A DNA stretch of 64,000 nt from Rhodobacter sp. (GTDB taxonomy: Bacteria > Pseudomonadota > Alphaproteobacteria > Rhodobacterales > Rhodobacteraceae). The stretch is from positions 1 to 64,000 of the forward strand of contig JAIYAE010000005.1 of the NCBI GenBank assembly GCA_027489175.1, written 5' to 3'. Below are positions 17,480 to 26,335 of this stretch, one piece after another (the stretch's first letter is position 1; every line of letters begins with the position of its first letter). Position numbers and translations under genes: made by a program. Below the pieces are notes generated by a model. That model made no database searches, was not told where the DNA came from, and saw only the letters and a program-made list of their open reading frames with translations.

Positions 17480-18454
17480 TCAGCGTTCTTTCACATAGGG
17501 CTCACCCCCGGCGCGGGGCGGGATTGCCTTGCCGATGAAGCCGGCAAGGACGACGACGGTCAGGATGTAAGGCAGCGCGTCAAGGAAGGGGACGGGGACC
17601 TTGACCTGCACCACCGCCTGGACCACGTCGGGCCGGAGCGCGAGGGCCTGGAAGAAGCCGAAGAGAAGGCAGGCCCAGAGGGCGGCGACCGGCCTCCATT
17701 TCGCGAAGATCAGGGCGGCGAGGGCGATGTAGCCGCGGCCTGCGGTCATCTCGCGCCCGAAGCCAGCTTGCAGGGCGGTGGCCATGTAGGCCCCGGCAAG
17801 GCCGCAGAGGACGCCGGTGATGGCGACAGCGGCAAAGCGGAGGCCGACGACCGAGACGCCCGCCGTATCAACCGCCGCCGGGTTTTCACCAACCGCGCGC
17901 AGGCGCAGGCCAAAACGGGTGCGGTTCAGGACCCACCATGAGAGCGGGACGAGGGCGAGGGCGGCATAGACGAGGAGGGAGTGGCCGGAGATCACCTCAT
18001 AATACAGGGGGCCGATCACGGGCACGTCCTTCAGCGCCTCGGCGAAGGGGAGGGTCAGTTCGTCGAAGCGCGACCCCGCCTCAACCGACAAGGGGGGTGT
18101 GCGGCCACCCTGCTGGAAGAGGGCCGTCGCGATCAGGACGGTCAGCCCCGAGGCCAGAAAGTTCAGCGCCACGCCCGAGATGAGCTGGTTGCCGCGAAAG
18201 GTGATCGAGGCGATCCCATGGATGGCGGCGAAGACGAGCGAGGCGCCGATTCCCGCAAGGAGGCCGATCCAAGCCGAGCCGGTCAGAAACGCGACCGAGG
18301 CCGAGCCCATGGCGGCGGCGAGCATCTTGCCCTCAAGCCCGATGTCGAAGATCCCGGAGCGTTCAGAGAAGAGACCTGCAAGGCAGGCGAGGAGAAGCGG
18401 CGTGGCCAGCCGCAGGGTGGTGTCAAGAAGTTGCAGCAGCGTTGCGTAATCCAT
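17480..18454 (-). CDS. Nucleoside ABC transporter permease (second)
   Basis: A 324-aa membrane protein of the BPD_transp_2 family, the permease type of BMP/nucleoside importers (YufQ/NupQ/TsgC-like). LFSERSGIFDIGLEGKMLAAA and FRGNQLISGVALNFLASG are family landmarks. GTG-ATG at the start offers two codons; the ATG overlaps the upstream permease stop (TGATG). It works with the other permease, the double ATPase and the BmpA-like lipoprotein/periplasmic protein upstream. Confidence 0.9.
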   Translation of the reverse strand: MDYATLLQLLDTTLRLATPLLLACLAGLFSERSGIFDIGLEGKMLAAAMGSASVAFLTGSAWIGLLAGIGASLVFAAIHGIASITFRGNQLISGVALNFLASGLTVLIATALFQQGGRTPPLSVEAGSRFDELTLPFAEALKDVPVIGPLYYEVISGHSLLVYAALALVPLSWWVLNRTRFGLRLRAVGENPAAVDTAGVSVVGLRFAAVAITGVLCGLAGAYMATALQAGFGREMTAGRGYIALAALIFAKWRPVAALWACLLFGFFQALALRPDVVQAVVQVKVPVPFLDALPYILTVVVLAGFIGKAIPPRAGGEPYVKER

Positions 18455-19554
18455 CACGCGGCCCCCAGTTGACGGCTGCGGAAAAGGCCGAAGATCCGGG
18501 TCAAGAGCATCCTGACCATCATGTCCAAGGCCCCGGTGAAGAGGATCACAAGGCCCTGCACGACGATCCGCATTTCAATCGGGATCGAGGTCCAGAGGCC
18601 AAGCTCGGCCCCGCCTTGATAGAGGAACCCGAAGAGAACCGCCGCCAGCACGACGCCAATCGGGTGGTTTCGCCCCATCAGCGCCACCGCGATGCCAATG
18701 AAGCCCGCGCCTTCGGAGGAGTTTTGCAGAAGACGCTCAGCCTCACCCATGACGTTGTTCACGCTCATCATCCCGGCAAGGCCGCCGGACATCAGCATGG
18801 CGACCATGATGATGAAGACCGGGTTGATCCCGGCATAGCGGGCGGCGGGTTCCGATTTGCCGAAAGCCCTAATCTGGTAGCCAAGCCGGGTGCGCCAGAG
18901 GATCGCCCAGACGACCACCGCCATCGCCAGCGCGATGAAGAGGGTGACGTTGGCAGGCACCGGTTTGGTGAAGATCAGGTTCAGGCCGGGAATGTCATTC
19001 AACGCGGGCAGGTTCGCGCCTTCGGGGAAGCGGGCAGAGGCCGGGTCCATCTGGCCTGCGGGGCGCAGGACGTCGACGAGGAGGTAGACCAGCAGCGCCG
19101 CCGCGATGTAGTTGAACATGATCGTGGTGATCACGATATGACTGCCGCGCTTGGCCTGCAGATAGGCCGGGATCGCGGCCCAAGCTGCGCCGAAGACGGC
19201 AGCACCAACGGTCGCGGCGGTCAGCGCCAGCGTCCAGTGCGGCCAGTCGATCGAGAGGCACACCAGCGCCACACCCAAGGCGCCAAGCTGCGCCTGGCCT
19301 TCGCCACCGATGTTGAAGAGGCCGGCATGGAAGGCGATGGTCACGGCAAGGCCGGTGAAGATGAAGCTGGTGGTGTAGTAAAGCGTGTAGCCCCAGCCGT
19401 AAGCCGAGCCGAGCGCGCCCTCGACCATGACGTTGAAGGCCTCAACCGGGCTTTGCCCGATGGAGAGCAGGACGAGGGCCGAGATGATCGCGGCGAGGAG
19501 AAGCGAGATCAGGGGCACAAGGGCGACATCGGCCCAGCGGGGAAGACGGTCCAT
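18454..19554 (-). CDS. Nucleoside ABC transporter permease (first)
   Basis: A 366-aa BPD_transp_2 permease (YufP/NupP-like), ten or so membrane segments. Landmarks are FIFTGLAVTIAFHAGLFNIG followed by GEGQAQLGA, and GFIGIAVALMGRNHPIGVV. It overlaps both the ATPase gene and the second permease by TGATG junctions. Together with its neighbours it forms a complete nucleoside importer. Confidence 0.9.
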   Translation of the reverse strand: MDRLPRWADVALVPLISLLLAAIISALVLLSIGQSPVEAFNVMVEGALGSAYGWGYTLYYTTSFIFTGLAVTIAFHAGLFNIGGEGQAQLGALGVALVCLSIDWPHWTLALTAATVGAAVFGAAWAAIPAYLQAKRGSHIVITTIMFNYIAAALLVYLLVDVLRPAGQMDPASARFPEGANLPALNDIPGLNLIFTKPVPANVTLFIALAMAVVVWAILWRTRLGYQIRAFGKSEPAARYAGINPVFIIMVAMLMSGGLAGMMSVNNVMGEAERLLQNSSEGAGFIGIAVALMGRNHPIGVVLAAVLFGFLYQGGAELGLWTSIPIEMRIVVQGLVILFTGALDMMVRMLLTRIFGLFRSRQLGAA

Positions 19555-21098
19555 CACGCGGCCTCCCCTTTACCGGTCATCCCGGCCATCATCATGCCCA
19601 ACTCACGCTCATCGGTCTTTTCGGGGTCGCGGAAGCCCATCAACTTGCCGTCGAACATCACGGCAATGCGGTCAGAGAGGGACATGATCTCATCCAGTTC
19701 GACGCTGACCAGAAGGATCGCCTTGCCCTGATCCCGCAGGGCGACGATCTGCTTGTGGATGAATTCGATGGCGCCGATGTCGACGCCACGGGTGGGCTGG
19801 CCGATCAAGAGAAGCTCGGGGTTCTGTTCGATCTCACGCGCGACGACGATCTTTTGCTGGTTCCCGCCCGAGAAGTTCTTGGCGGCAAGCCAGGGGTCTG
19901 GCGGGCGGACGTCGAATTTCTCCATCTTGCGGCGGGTGTCCTGCAAGAGCGCGTCGTTGTCCATAAAGAGGGCATTCTTCTGGTATTCGGGCTCGTTGAA
20001 ATAGCCGAAGGCGACGTTTTCCCAGGCGGTGAAGTCAAGGATCAGGCCATAATGATGCCGGTCCTCAGGTACATGGGCGATGCCCGCGCGGCGGCGGCTT
20101 TGGCCGTCGGAACCAGCGCCGGAGAGGGGCAGCTCCTTGCCGTTCAGCGTGATCCGGCCGGTGGCCCGCATCATGCCGCCAAGCGCGGCCAGAAGCTCTG
20201 ACTGGCCGTTGCCGGCCACCCCGGCGATGCCAAGGATTTCGCCGGCACGAATGTCAAAGCTGACGCCTTTCAGGCGGTCGACCTTGTGTTCGTCGCGGAC
20301 GGTCAGGTCTTTCACCAAAAGCACGACATTCCCGGGGTTGGCGGGCTTTTTCTCAACCTCAAGCAAGACTTTGCGGCCGACCATCAGTTCGGCCAGTTGT
20401 TCGGGCGAGGTCTCGGCAGTCTTGACGGTGGCGACCATGGTGCCGCGCCGCATGACGGAGACGTTGTCGGTCGCCTCCATGATCTCACGCAGTTTGTGGG
20501 TGATCAGGATGATTGTCTTGCCCTGATCCTTCAGGCCTTTGAGGATGCGGAACAGGTGGTCGGCCTCGGCCGGGGTCAGAACGCCGGTGGGTTCATCCAA
20601 AATCAGGATATCTGCCTGACGATAAAGGGCTTTCAGGATTTCGACGCGCTGCTGGTGGCCGACCGAGAGATCCTCGATCAGGGCGTCGGGGTCGACGTCC
20701 AACTCGTAGTCGCGGCTGAGGCTTTCCAGAACCTTGCGGGCCTTGGAGAGGCTGGTGTTCAAAAGCGCCCCGTCTTCGGCCCCGAGGATCACGTTTTCCA
20801 GGACGGTGAAGTTCTGCACCAGCTTGAAATGCTGGAACACCATGCCGATCCCGGCGCGGATGGCGCTTTGGCTGTCGGGGATCAGGGTGGGCTTGCCGCC
20901 GACGAATATCTGCCCGGCGTCGGCCTTGTAGAAACCGTAAAGGATGCTCATCAGCGTGGACTTGCCGGCGCCGTTTTCGCCGATGATCCCGTGGATCGTG
21001 CCGCGCGGCACGGCGATGTTGATGTCCTTGTTCGCCTGAACCGGGCCGAAGGCTTTGGAGATGCCCTTCAACTCGATGGCAAGGGTGCCGTCCGCCAT
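19554..21098 (-). CDS. Nucleoside/simple-sugar ABC transporter ATPase (two nucleotide-binding domains)
   Basis: A 514-aa tandem ATPase as found in RbsA/NupO-type importers. The first domain has Walker A GENGAGKST (40-48), LSVGHQQRVEILKAL and ILILDEPTGVLTPAE. The second has a degenerate Walker A, GVAGNGQSELLAAL, and FSGGNQQKIVVAREI. The RGVDIGAIEFIHKQI segment is typical of the C-terminal half. It lies 118 bp after the binding-protein gene with a strong hairpin in that gap, and overlaps the first permease. Confidence 0.92.
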   Translation of the reverse strand: MADGTLAIELKGISKAFGPVQANKDINIAVPRGTIHGIIGENGAGKSTLMSILYGFYKADAGQIFVGGKPTLIPDSQSAIRAGIGMVFQHFKLVQNFTVLENVILGAEDGALLNTSLSKARKVLESLSRDYELDVDPDALIEDLSVGHQQRVEILKALYRQADILILDEPTGVLTPAEADHLFRILKGLKDQGKTIILITHKLREIMEATDNVSVMRRGTMVATVKTAETSPEQLAELMVGRKVLLEVEKKPANPGNVVLLVKDLTVRDEHKVDRLKGVSFDIRAGEILGIAGVAGNGQSELLAALGGMMRATGRITLNGKELPLSGAGSDGQSRRRAGIAHVPEDRHHYGLILDFTAWENVAFGYFNEPEYQKNALFMDNDALLQDTRRKMEKFDVRPPDPWLAAKNFSGGNQQKIVVAREIEQNPELLLIGQPTRGVDIGAIEFIHKQIVALRDQGKAILLVSVELDEIMSLSDRIAVMFDGKLMGFRDPEKTDERELGMMMAGMTGKGEAA

Positions 21099-21167
21099 AG
21101 TATCCCCCTGTCTTGCGCCGGATGACGCCGCTTCTGGTGCGCGGGTTTCAGATCATCCTTGCGAAAA

Positions 21168-21194
21168 GTGCCGCGCCATGGACTGGCGCGGCAC
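21168..21194 (-). terminator. Hairpin between BMP binding-protein and ATPase genes
   Basis: A perfect 11-bp stem (GTGCCGCGCCA/TGGCGCGGCAC) with a 5-base loop begins about 23 bp after the binding-protein stop. In the transcribed direction it is followed by TTTTCGC. It is placed and built like the hairpin at 6251-6279 in the sugar operon, so it probably plays the same attenuating or stabilising role. Confidence 0.8.
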
Positions 21195-21216
21195 CCGTTT
21201 TTCCTGAAGGCTGGGC

Positions 21217-22209
21217 TTAGAACGTAGCCGCCGGGCAGGTGTTGTCGGACATGTAGTCGTGAACGACCAGCTCACCCGACTTGATCTTTTCCGCAGCCGC
21301 ATCGACCGCAGCCTGCATTTCCGGGGTCACGAGGGCGGCGTTGTTGTCGTCCATCGCATAGCCGACGCCGTCGGACTTGAGGTCAAGCACGTTGATGCCT
21401 GGGGCAAGGTCGACGCCTTCCTTGAACGCGTTGTAGACGGCGACGTCCACGCGCTTCAGCATCGAGGTCAGGACCTTGCCCGGGTGCATCCCGTTCTGGT
21501 TGCTGTCGACGCCGATCGAGAGGATGCCTTCATCCGCCGCTGCCTGCAGGACGCCCACGCCGGTGCCGCCAGCCGCCGCATAGATCACGTCCGCGCCTTG
21601 CGCTTTCTGGCCCTTGGCGAGTTCCGCGCCCTTGACCGGGTCATTCCAGGCCGCCGGGGTGGTGCCGGTCATGTTCAGGACGACCTTGGCATCGGGGTTC
21701 GCGGCGACGACGCCCTGGGCATAGCCGCAGCCGAAGCGGCGGATCAGCGGGATGTCCATGCCGCCGATGAAGCCAACGGTGCCGGTTTTCGAGGCAAGGC
21801 CAGCCATCATGCCGACGAGGTAGGACCCCTCATGCTCGGTGAACACGACCGATTTCACGTTCGGCTGATCGACGACCATGTCGATGATCGCAAACTTGGT
21901 GTCGGGGAAATCGGGGGCGACGGTGTTCAGCACGTCACCGAAGGCGAAGCCGGTCATGACGACCGGGTTGGCACCGGATTCGGCCAGACGACGCAGGGCC
22001 TGCTCACGCTGGGCCTCGGACTGCATTTCCAGCTCTTTGTAGGTGCCGCCGGTTTCCTTGGCCCATTTCTCGGCACCGTTGAAGGCGGCTTCGTTGAAGG
22101 ATTTGTCGAACTTGCCACCCAGATCGAAGATGATCGCAGGTTCCGCGAGTGCTGCACCAGCGGTGAGGGCCATGGCAGTGGCGCCCATCAGGGATTTCAT
22201 GAAGGTCAT
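21217..22209 (-). CDS. BMP family nucleoside-binding protein
   Basis: A 330-aa periplasmic binding protein of the Bmp/Med/PnrA family that captures purine nucleosides. Signal peptide MTFMKSLMGATAMALTAGAA-LA; mature start EPAIIFDLGGKFDKSFNEAA, the family's hallmark D-x-G-x-x-D-x-S-F-N. FTEHEGSYLVGMMAG and GFIGGMDIPLIRRFGCGY are also characteristic. GGGAG lies 6 bases before the ATG. First gene of the nucleoside importer operon. Confidence 0.93.
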   Translation of the reverse strand: MTFMKSLMGATAMALTAGAALAEPAIIFDLGGKFDKSFNEAAFNGAEKWAKETGGTYKELEMQSEAQREQALRRLAESGANPVVMTGFAFGDVLNTVAPDFPDTKFAIIDMVVDQPNVKSVVFTEHEGSYLVGMMAGLASKTGTVGFIGGMDIPLIRRFGCGYAQGVVAANPDAKVVLNMTGTTPAAWNDPVKGAELAKGQKAQGADVIYAAAGGTGVGVLQAAADEGILSIGVDSNQNGMHPGKVLTSMLKRVDVAVYNAFKEGVDLAPGINVLDLKSDGVGYAMDDNNAALVTPEMQAAVDAAAEKIKSGELVVHDYMSDNTCPAATF

Positions 22210-22263
22210 CGGATGCTCCCGGTCGGTTGTTGTTATCGGTCATGCCAGCTTGTGCTTACCAAA

Positions 22264-22278
22264 GCCCCGGAACGGGGC
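22264..22278 (-). other. Short leader hairpin upstream of the nucleoside operon
   Basis: GCCCCG and CGGGGC enclose a 3-base loop in the 160-bp leader of the binding-protein gene. On the transcribed strand it is followed by TTTGG. It could be a weak terminator or attenuator, or simply the 3' end signal of rimI. No riboswitch consensus is evident to me. Confidence 0.35.
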
Positions 22279-22365
22279 GAGAGTCGGCACTGGCACTCAC
22301 CTCGGAAGTTGGGGGCAGTCGCTTGGGGCGGTCAAGGGATATTCGCGGGGCGGGCCCCGGAATTT

Positions 22366-22379
22366 TGACCGTCCGGTCA
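22366..22379. promoter_or_regulatory. TGACCG-N2-CGGTCA palindrome upstream of the nucleoside operon
   Basis: TGACCG and CGGTCA arms are separated by two bases, a symmetry typical of TetR-family operators. It overlaps the rimI stop codon and lies about 160 bp upstream of the BMP gene, so it could control the nucleoside operon. The cognate regulator is not in the window. Candidate only. Confidence 0.35.
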
Positions 22380-22817
22380 GGTTGGCGCGTTGACTGCCCC
22401 ATCCGTCAGCACCCGCTGCAAGACCAGCGCATCGACGCTGCGGCCTTCGGGGGTGCGGTAATAGCCGCGCCTGCGGCCGGTTTCGGCAAATCCGGCGCGG
22501 GAATAGGTGGCGCGGGCGGGGGCGTTGTCTTCGGCCACTTCCAGAAAGGCGACCTCAGCACCGCGCAGGCGTGCCTGATAAAGAAAGCGTGAGACGAGGC
22601 GTTGCCCAAGCCCCCGCCCACGGGATTCCGGGGCAACGGCGACGGTCAAAAGCTCAGCCTCGCCCGCGACGGCGCGGCCAAGGAGGAACCCGGCATCGCC
22701 TTCGACGAGGAGGAAGGCCAGGGGGTCGGCCAGCCATCCGGCGAATTCCTGGGCGCTCCACGGGCGCGGCATGGTGAAGGCGCGGGCGTGAAGGGTGGCG
22801 AGGGCTTCGGGCGTCAT
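22377..22817 (-). CDS. rimI: Ribosomal protein S18-alanine N-acetyltransferase
   Basis: A 146-aa GNAT acetyltransferase that acetylates the N-terminal Ala of ribosomal protein S18. The acetyl-CoA loop is RGRGLGQRLVSRFL, with EVAEDNAPARATYSRAGF as the C-terminal GNAT motif. It overlaps tsaB by 4 bp; the tsaB-rimI pairing is classical and supports the symbol over a generic GNAT call. Confidence 0.88.
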   Translation of the reverse strand: MTPEALATLHARAFTMPRPWSAQEFAGWLADPLAFLLVEGDAGFLLGRAVAGEAELLTVAVAPESRGRGLGQRLVSRFLYQARLRGAEVAFLEVAEDNAPARATYSRAGFAETGRRRGYYRTPEGRSVDALVLQRVLTDGAVNAPT

Positions 22818-23425
22818 GGCAAGATGACCGGCGGCGGGTCAGAAGGCGGGGCCGCATCCGCCCCGCGCAGGTAGAAGGGGGCTGGCCGCGGCTGCGGGGT
22901 CAGGGCGCGGATGGCCCCGATCCGGGCGATGGCTTCGGCTATCGGCAGGGCGGGGGGCAGCGCGTCAGCCCCGGCGGCTGATCCGGTGACTGGACCTGTG
23001 ACCGAAACCTCGGTCATCGGGAAAAGTCCGGCAGGCCCGGCTGCTGTTTCGGTGAAGGCTTGCACATAAACCTCACCCCGCCGGGCGTCTTCGACCACGG
23101 TCATCGGGCGCGGCAGGCCGTGGGCCAGCGCCTCAAGCCGGGTGACACCGACCGCCGGGATGCCAAGGCCAAGCGCAAGCCCCCGCGCTGCGGCCACGGC
23201 AATCCGCACGCCAGTAAAGTTGCCGGGGCCGGTGCCCACCGCAATCGCCATGAAGTCGAGCCACTGAAGGCCGGCCTCGGCCAGCACCTCCTCCAGAAGG
23301 GGCATCAGCCGTTCGGCCTGGCCTTTTTCCATCGGCTCATGCCGCAGGATTAGGCCGCCGTCCCACAGCAAAGCGGCCGCGCAATGCGCGGCCGATGTGT
23401 CGAAAGCGAGGATCGGCAAAAGCAC
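22814..23425 (-). CDS. tsaB: tRNA threonylcarbamoyladenosine biosynthesis protein TsaB
   Basis: A 203-aa ASKHA-fold protein that partners TsaD and TsaE in making t6A37 of tRNAs. ILAFDTSAAHCAAALL at the N-terminus and VGTGPGNFTGVRIAVAAARG are the family signatures; like other TsaB proteins it lacks the metal-binding His pair of TsaD. It lies 6 bp after the nfu gene and overlaps rimI. Confidence 0.94.
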   Translation of the reverse strand: MLLPILAFDTSAAHCAAALLWDGGLILRHEPMEKGQAERLMPLLEEVLAEAGLQWLDFMAIAVGTGPGNFTGVRIAVAAARGLALGLGIPAVGVTRLEALAHGLPRPMTVVEDARRGEVYVQAFTETAAGPAGLFPMTEVSVTGPVTGSAAGADALPPALPIAEAIARIGAIRALTPQPRPAPFYLRGADAAPPSDPPPVILP

Positions 23426-23431
23426 GGGAAA

Positions 23432-23995
23432 TCAGGCCGCGACGGGGCGGACTTCCAGAACTTCGGGGATGTAGTGCCGCAAGAGATTCTCGATCCCCAT
23501 CTTCAGCGTCAGGGTCGAAGACGGGCAGCCGGCGCAGGCGCCCTGCATGTGCAGGTAGACCACACCCCGGTCAAAGCCGTGGAAAGTAATGTCGCCGCCA
23601 TCCTGTGCCACGGCGGGGCGGACGCGGGTATCCAGCAGTTCCTTGATCTGCCGGACGATATCGCCATCTTCGCCGGTGTGTTCGGCATGGCCGCCACCCG
23701 TGGCACCTTCACCTTCCATCACGGCGGCGCCAGACTGGTAATGCTCCATGATCGCGCCCAGGATGGCGGGCTTGATGTGCTGCCATTCGGTCGCTTCCGC
23801 CTTGGTGACGGTCACGAAATCGGTGCCGAAGAACACACCCGTCACGCCCGCAACCGCGAAGATCCGGCGGGCGAGCGGGGATTTCGCCGCCGCTTCAGCG
23901 CTGGGGAAATCGGCGGTGCCAAGCTCCAGCACGGTCTGGCCGGGCAGGAATTTCAGCGTCGCGGGATTCGGCGTGGATTCGGTCTGGATAAACAT
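23432..23995 (-). CDS. NifU-like iron-sulfur scaffold/carrier protein (Nfu)
   Basis: A 187-aa Nfu protein that carries a 4Fe-4S cluster to client enzymes. The N-terminal Nfu_N domain starts MFIQTESTPNPATLKFLPG. The C-terminal NifU domain (about 110-187) holds the cluster-binding CAGC (C154, C157) in ACAGCPSSTLTLKMGIENLL. GGAGACCC precedes the ATG. It is the first gene of nfu-tsaB-rimI. No residue appears missing. Confidence 0.93.
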   Translation of the reverse strand: MFIQTESTPNPATLKFLPGQTVLELGTADFPSAEAAAKSPLARRIFAVAGVTGVFFGTDFVTVTKAEATEWQHIKPAILGAIMEHYQSGAAVMEGEGATGGGHAEHTGEDGDIVRQIKELLDTRVRPAVAQDGGDITFHGFDRGVVYLHMQGACAGCPSSTLTLKMGIENLLRHYIPEVLEVRPVAA

Positions 23996-24070
23996 TCTGG
24001 GTCTCCGACTATTCCACTCGGATATGCGCCTCGCACTGGGCGCTGTCAAGTTTGGAACGCTTCTAAATCG

Positions 24071-24214
24071 TCAGGCGGCGAGGTCAGAGCCCCAGTAGGC
24101 GTACATCTGGTCAAGCGGTGTCAGGGCGCGCAGGCGCACGACCGGGGCAACTTCCGCAAGGTAGTAGACCTGGCCCGGGTTGGGCGCGGGGGTCGGTTTC
24201 AGCTGGATGGACAT
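24071..24214 (-). CDS. Small conserved-looking protein (47 aa), unknown
   Basis: A 47-aa frame starting MSIQLKPTPAPNPGQVYYLA and continuing EVAPVVRLRALTPLDQMYAY. The clean composition, the Pro-rich start and the hydrophobic VYYLAEVAPV block look like a genuine short protein. It resembles short proteins I believe to be widespread in Rhodobacterales, but I cannot verify this. AGAGG lies upstream of the ATG at 24214. No function can be suggested. It lies between nfu and dgkA on the same strand. Confidence 0.6.
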   Translation of the reverse strand: MSIQLKPTPAPNPGQVYYLAEVAPVVRLRALTPLDQMYAYWGSDLAA

Positions 24215-24323
24215 CGCAAGGCCTCTTGGTTGAAGGGCCCTCCCTCCGATCAAGGTAGGTAGTGGGGTGCCAGGTGAAAGCGGTCCACGCGCATGGCGGG
24301 GCTGCGCTGACCGCATGGCCGAC

Positions 24324-24698
24324 CTAAAGGAAGACCACCCAGGCCGCGTAAAGCCCGGTCGCCGTCAGCGCGCAGGCCACGGCGAAGGACCCCAGATCCT
24401 TGGCGTTCTTGGCAAATTCCGACCAGCCGGGAGAAAGGTGATCGACCAGCTCTTCAAGCGCGGTGTTCAGCGCCTCAACCGCCAGCACCAGAAGGCCAAG
24501 GAGGATCAGCCCCAAAACCTCAGCCACAGTGGCGCGGATCAGCACGAAGAGCAGAAGAAGGGCGGCCAGGGCCAACACCTCTTGCCGGAAGGCCGATTCC
24601 CGCCACAGCCGCCGCGCGCCGGCCTGTGAATAGCTGGCGGCGGCGAAGAAATGGGCGATGCCGGTCTTTCGCGCGGGCTTTTGCGGGTCCAAGCTCAT
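24324..24698 (-). CDS. dgkA: Diacylglycerol kinase
   Basis: A 124-aa trimeric inner-membrane kinase making phosphatidic acid from diacylglycerol. It has an N-terminal amphipathic region (ARRLWRESAFRQE), three membrane segments and the catalytic EALNTALEELVDHLSP motif with Glu and Asn residues of the family. It overlaps the phosphoethanolamine transferase gene by 4 bp. That enzyme releases diacylglycerol when it uses phosphatidylethanolamine as donor, so the two form a sensible recycling pair. Confidence 0.93.
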   Translation of the reverse strand: MSLDPQKPARKTGIAHFFAAASYSQAGARRLWRESAFRQEVLALAALLLLFVLIRATVAEVLGLILLGLLVLAVEALNTALEELVDHLSPGWSEFAKNAKDLGSFAVACALTATGLYAAWVVFL

Positions 24699-26335
24699 GC
24701 CCCCGGACGGCAGGGCGCTGTCAGATCAAGCGCCGGGTTGCGTGCGGTGGTCGACACGTCCACCAGCCCCAGCACGGTTGAGAACATGTTGTCGTGGCTC
24801 ACCGCATCCCCCGTTTCCTTGGCCAGACAGGCCTGATCCAGCGCAAACCTTTCACGAAACCGGGCCGACATCCAGAGGACCATGGGCACATGGGTTTGTT
24901 CGGTCGGGGCCATGAAAGCCGGGGCGCCATGCAGGTAAAGGCCGCCCTCGCCCAGACTTTCGCCATGGTCGGACACATAGTAAAGGGCCGGGATCACGCG
25001 GTCCTGCGCGTCAAGCATGTCGATCGTCTCGGACAGGGTCTGGTCGGTATAGAGGATCGTGTTGTCATAGGCGTTGACGATTTCCTGCGCCGAACAGGCG
25101 GCAAGGTCGGGCGTCTTGCAGACGGGGGTGAAGACCTCACGCTCATCAGGGTAGCGCAGCCAGTAGCTTGGCCCGTGGCTGCCGATCTGGTGCAGGACCA
25201 CAACGGTGTTCTGCGTCATGGTCTGTGAGAGTTCAGTCAGGCGCTTGAGGAAGACCCCGTCATTGCATTCGTTGCCCTTCTGGCAATGCTCTGGGCTGTC
25301 CTTTTCGGTCATGAACACGGGGCTGAACCGGGCAGCCACCGCCTTGTCGCCGGTGTTGTTGTCCCACCATTCCACCTTGAACCCGGCCCGGGCAAGGACG
25401 TCGAGGAGGTTCTCGTTCGACAGACCGCCGTTGAAGGAATATTCCGCCTGCGTCAGCGGTGAGAACATGCAGGGCAAGGATACCGCCGTTGCCGTGCCGC
25501 AGCTGCTGACATTGGAGAAATACAGGATATCGCGCGCGGCCAGCATCGGGTTCGTCTCGCGCCCGTAGCCGCCGAGGGACCAGTTCGCCGCCCGCGCCGT
25601 CTCGCCCGCGACGATGACCATCAAGACCGGCGGGCCGGCCTTGGACAGGAGCGGGCCGGGCTTGGCATCGGCCCCTGTCGTTGCCACCACGATGGTCGAC
25701 GACTTCAGGATCATCCGCGCATAGCGCGCCGCCGCCGCCACTGGTGCCAATGGCTGGGCCGAGGCGAGAAGCTCTTTGCGTTCGCGCAGCACGGCACTGT
25801 AACCCTTGAAGTTGGCAAAAAGGATGCCGACCACCATCGCCGTCGCCCCGACCGTGACCAGCGCCCAGCCCGCCGCAGCCCGCCCGATCCCCGACCGCCG
25901 CACCGGCACCCACAGGACCAAGGCTGCGGGCAGAATTCCATAAAGCACCACATGGCTGATGAAGCGTAGGGTGATCAGGTGCTTTGATTCGGCGAAGGTC
26001 GTGGTCATCGCGTTCTGGATCATCTCGCGGTCCACGACCACGCCAAGCACGTCGACATAGTAGGACGACACAGCCGCGATGATCAGCAAGCCGATCAGCA
26101 CCGGCTTTTGCAGCCGCCGCACCGCCAGAAGCGCGATCAAAAGCAGGATCAGTGCCCAGATCACCAGAACAAAGCCCGCTGCCGCCAGCACCCGCCCATC
26201 GAAGATGCGCATTAGGTGGCCCCAGAACGTCTTGTTGCAGGCGACCAGGAGATAGGTCGCGACAAGGGCGTTCAGGGCAAAGGGCGACAGAGCAAAGCGT
26301 TCGCCCGCGGGGCGAGAGGTCAGATCAGCAGACAT
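24695..26335 (-). CDS. eptA: Phosphoethanolamine-lipid A transferase (EptA/MCR family)
   Basis: A 546-aa inner-membrane enzyme: five N-terminal membrane segments (to about residue 190) and a periplasmic alkaline-phosphatase-like domain. The nucleophile is T246 in VAGETARAANWSLGGYGRET. Zinc ligands include YVSDHGESLGEGG near the C-terminus, and several Cys pairs suggest disulfides as in EptA/MCR. It transfers phosphoethanolamine from phosphatidylethanolamine to lipid A, lowering surface charge; members of the family can reduce polymyxin susceptibility. Coupled to dgkA. Confidence 0.9.
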   Translation of the reverse strand: MSADLTSRPAGERFALSPFALNALVATYLLVACNKTFWGHLMRIFDGRVLAAAGFVLVIWALILLLIALLAVRRLQKPVLIGLLIIAAVSSYYVDVLGVVVDREMIQNAMTTTFAESKHLITLRFISHVVLYGILPAALVLWVPVRRSGIGRAAAGWALVTVGATAMVVGILFANFKGYSAVLRERKELLASAQPLAPVAAAARYARMILKSSTIVVATTGADAKPGPLLSKAGPPVLMVIVAGETARAANWSLGGYGRETNPMLAARDILYFSNVSSCGTATAVSLPCMFSPLTQAEYSFNGGLSNENLLDVLARAGFKVEWWDNNTGDKAVAARFSPVFMTEKDSPEHCQKGNECNDGVFLKRLTELSQTMTQNTVVVLHQIGSHGPSYWLRYPDEREVFTPVCKTPDLAACSAQEIVNAYDNTILYTDQTLSETIDMLDAQDRVIPALYYVSDHGESLGEGGLYLHGAPAFMAPTEQTHVPMVLWMSARFRERFALDQACLAKETGDAVSHDNMFSTVLGLVDVSTTARNPALDLTAPCRPGA

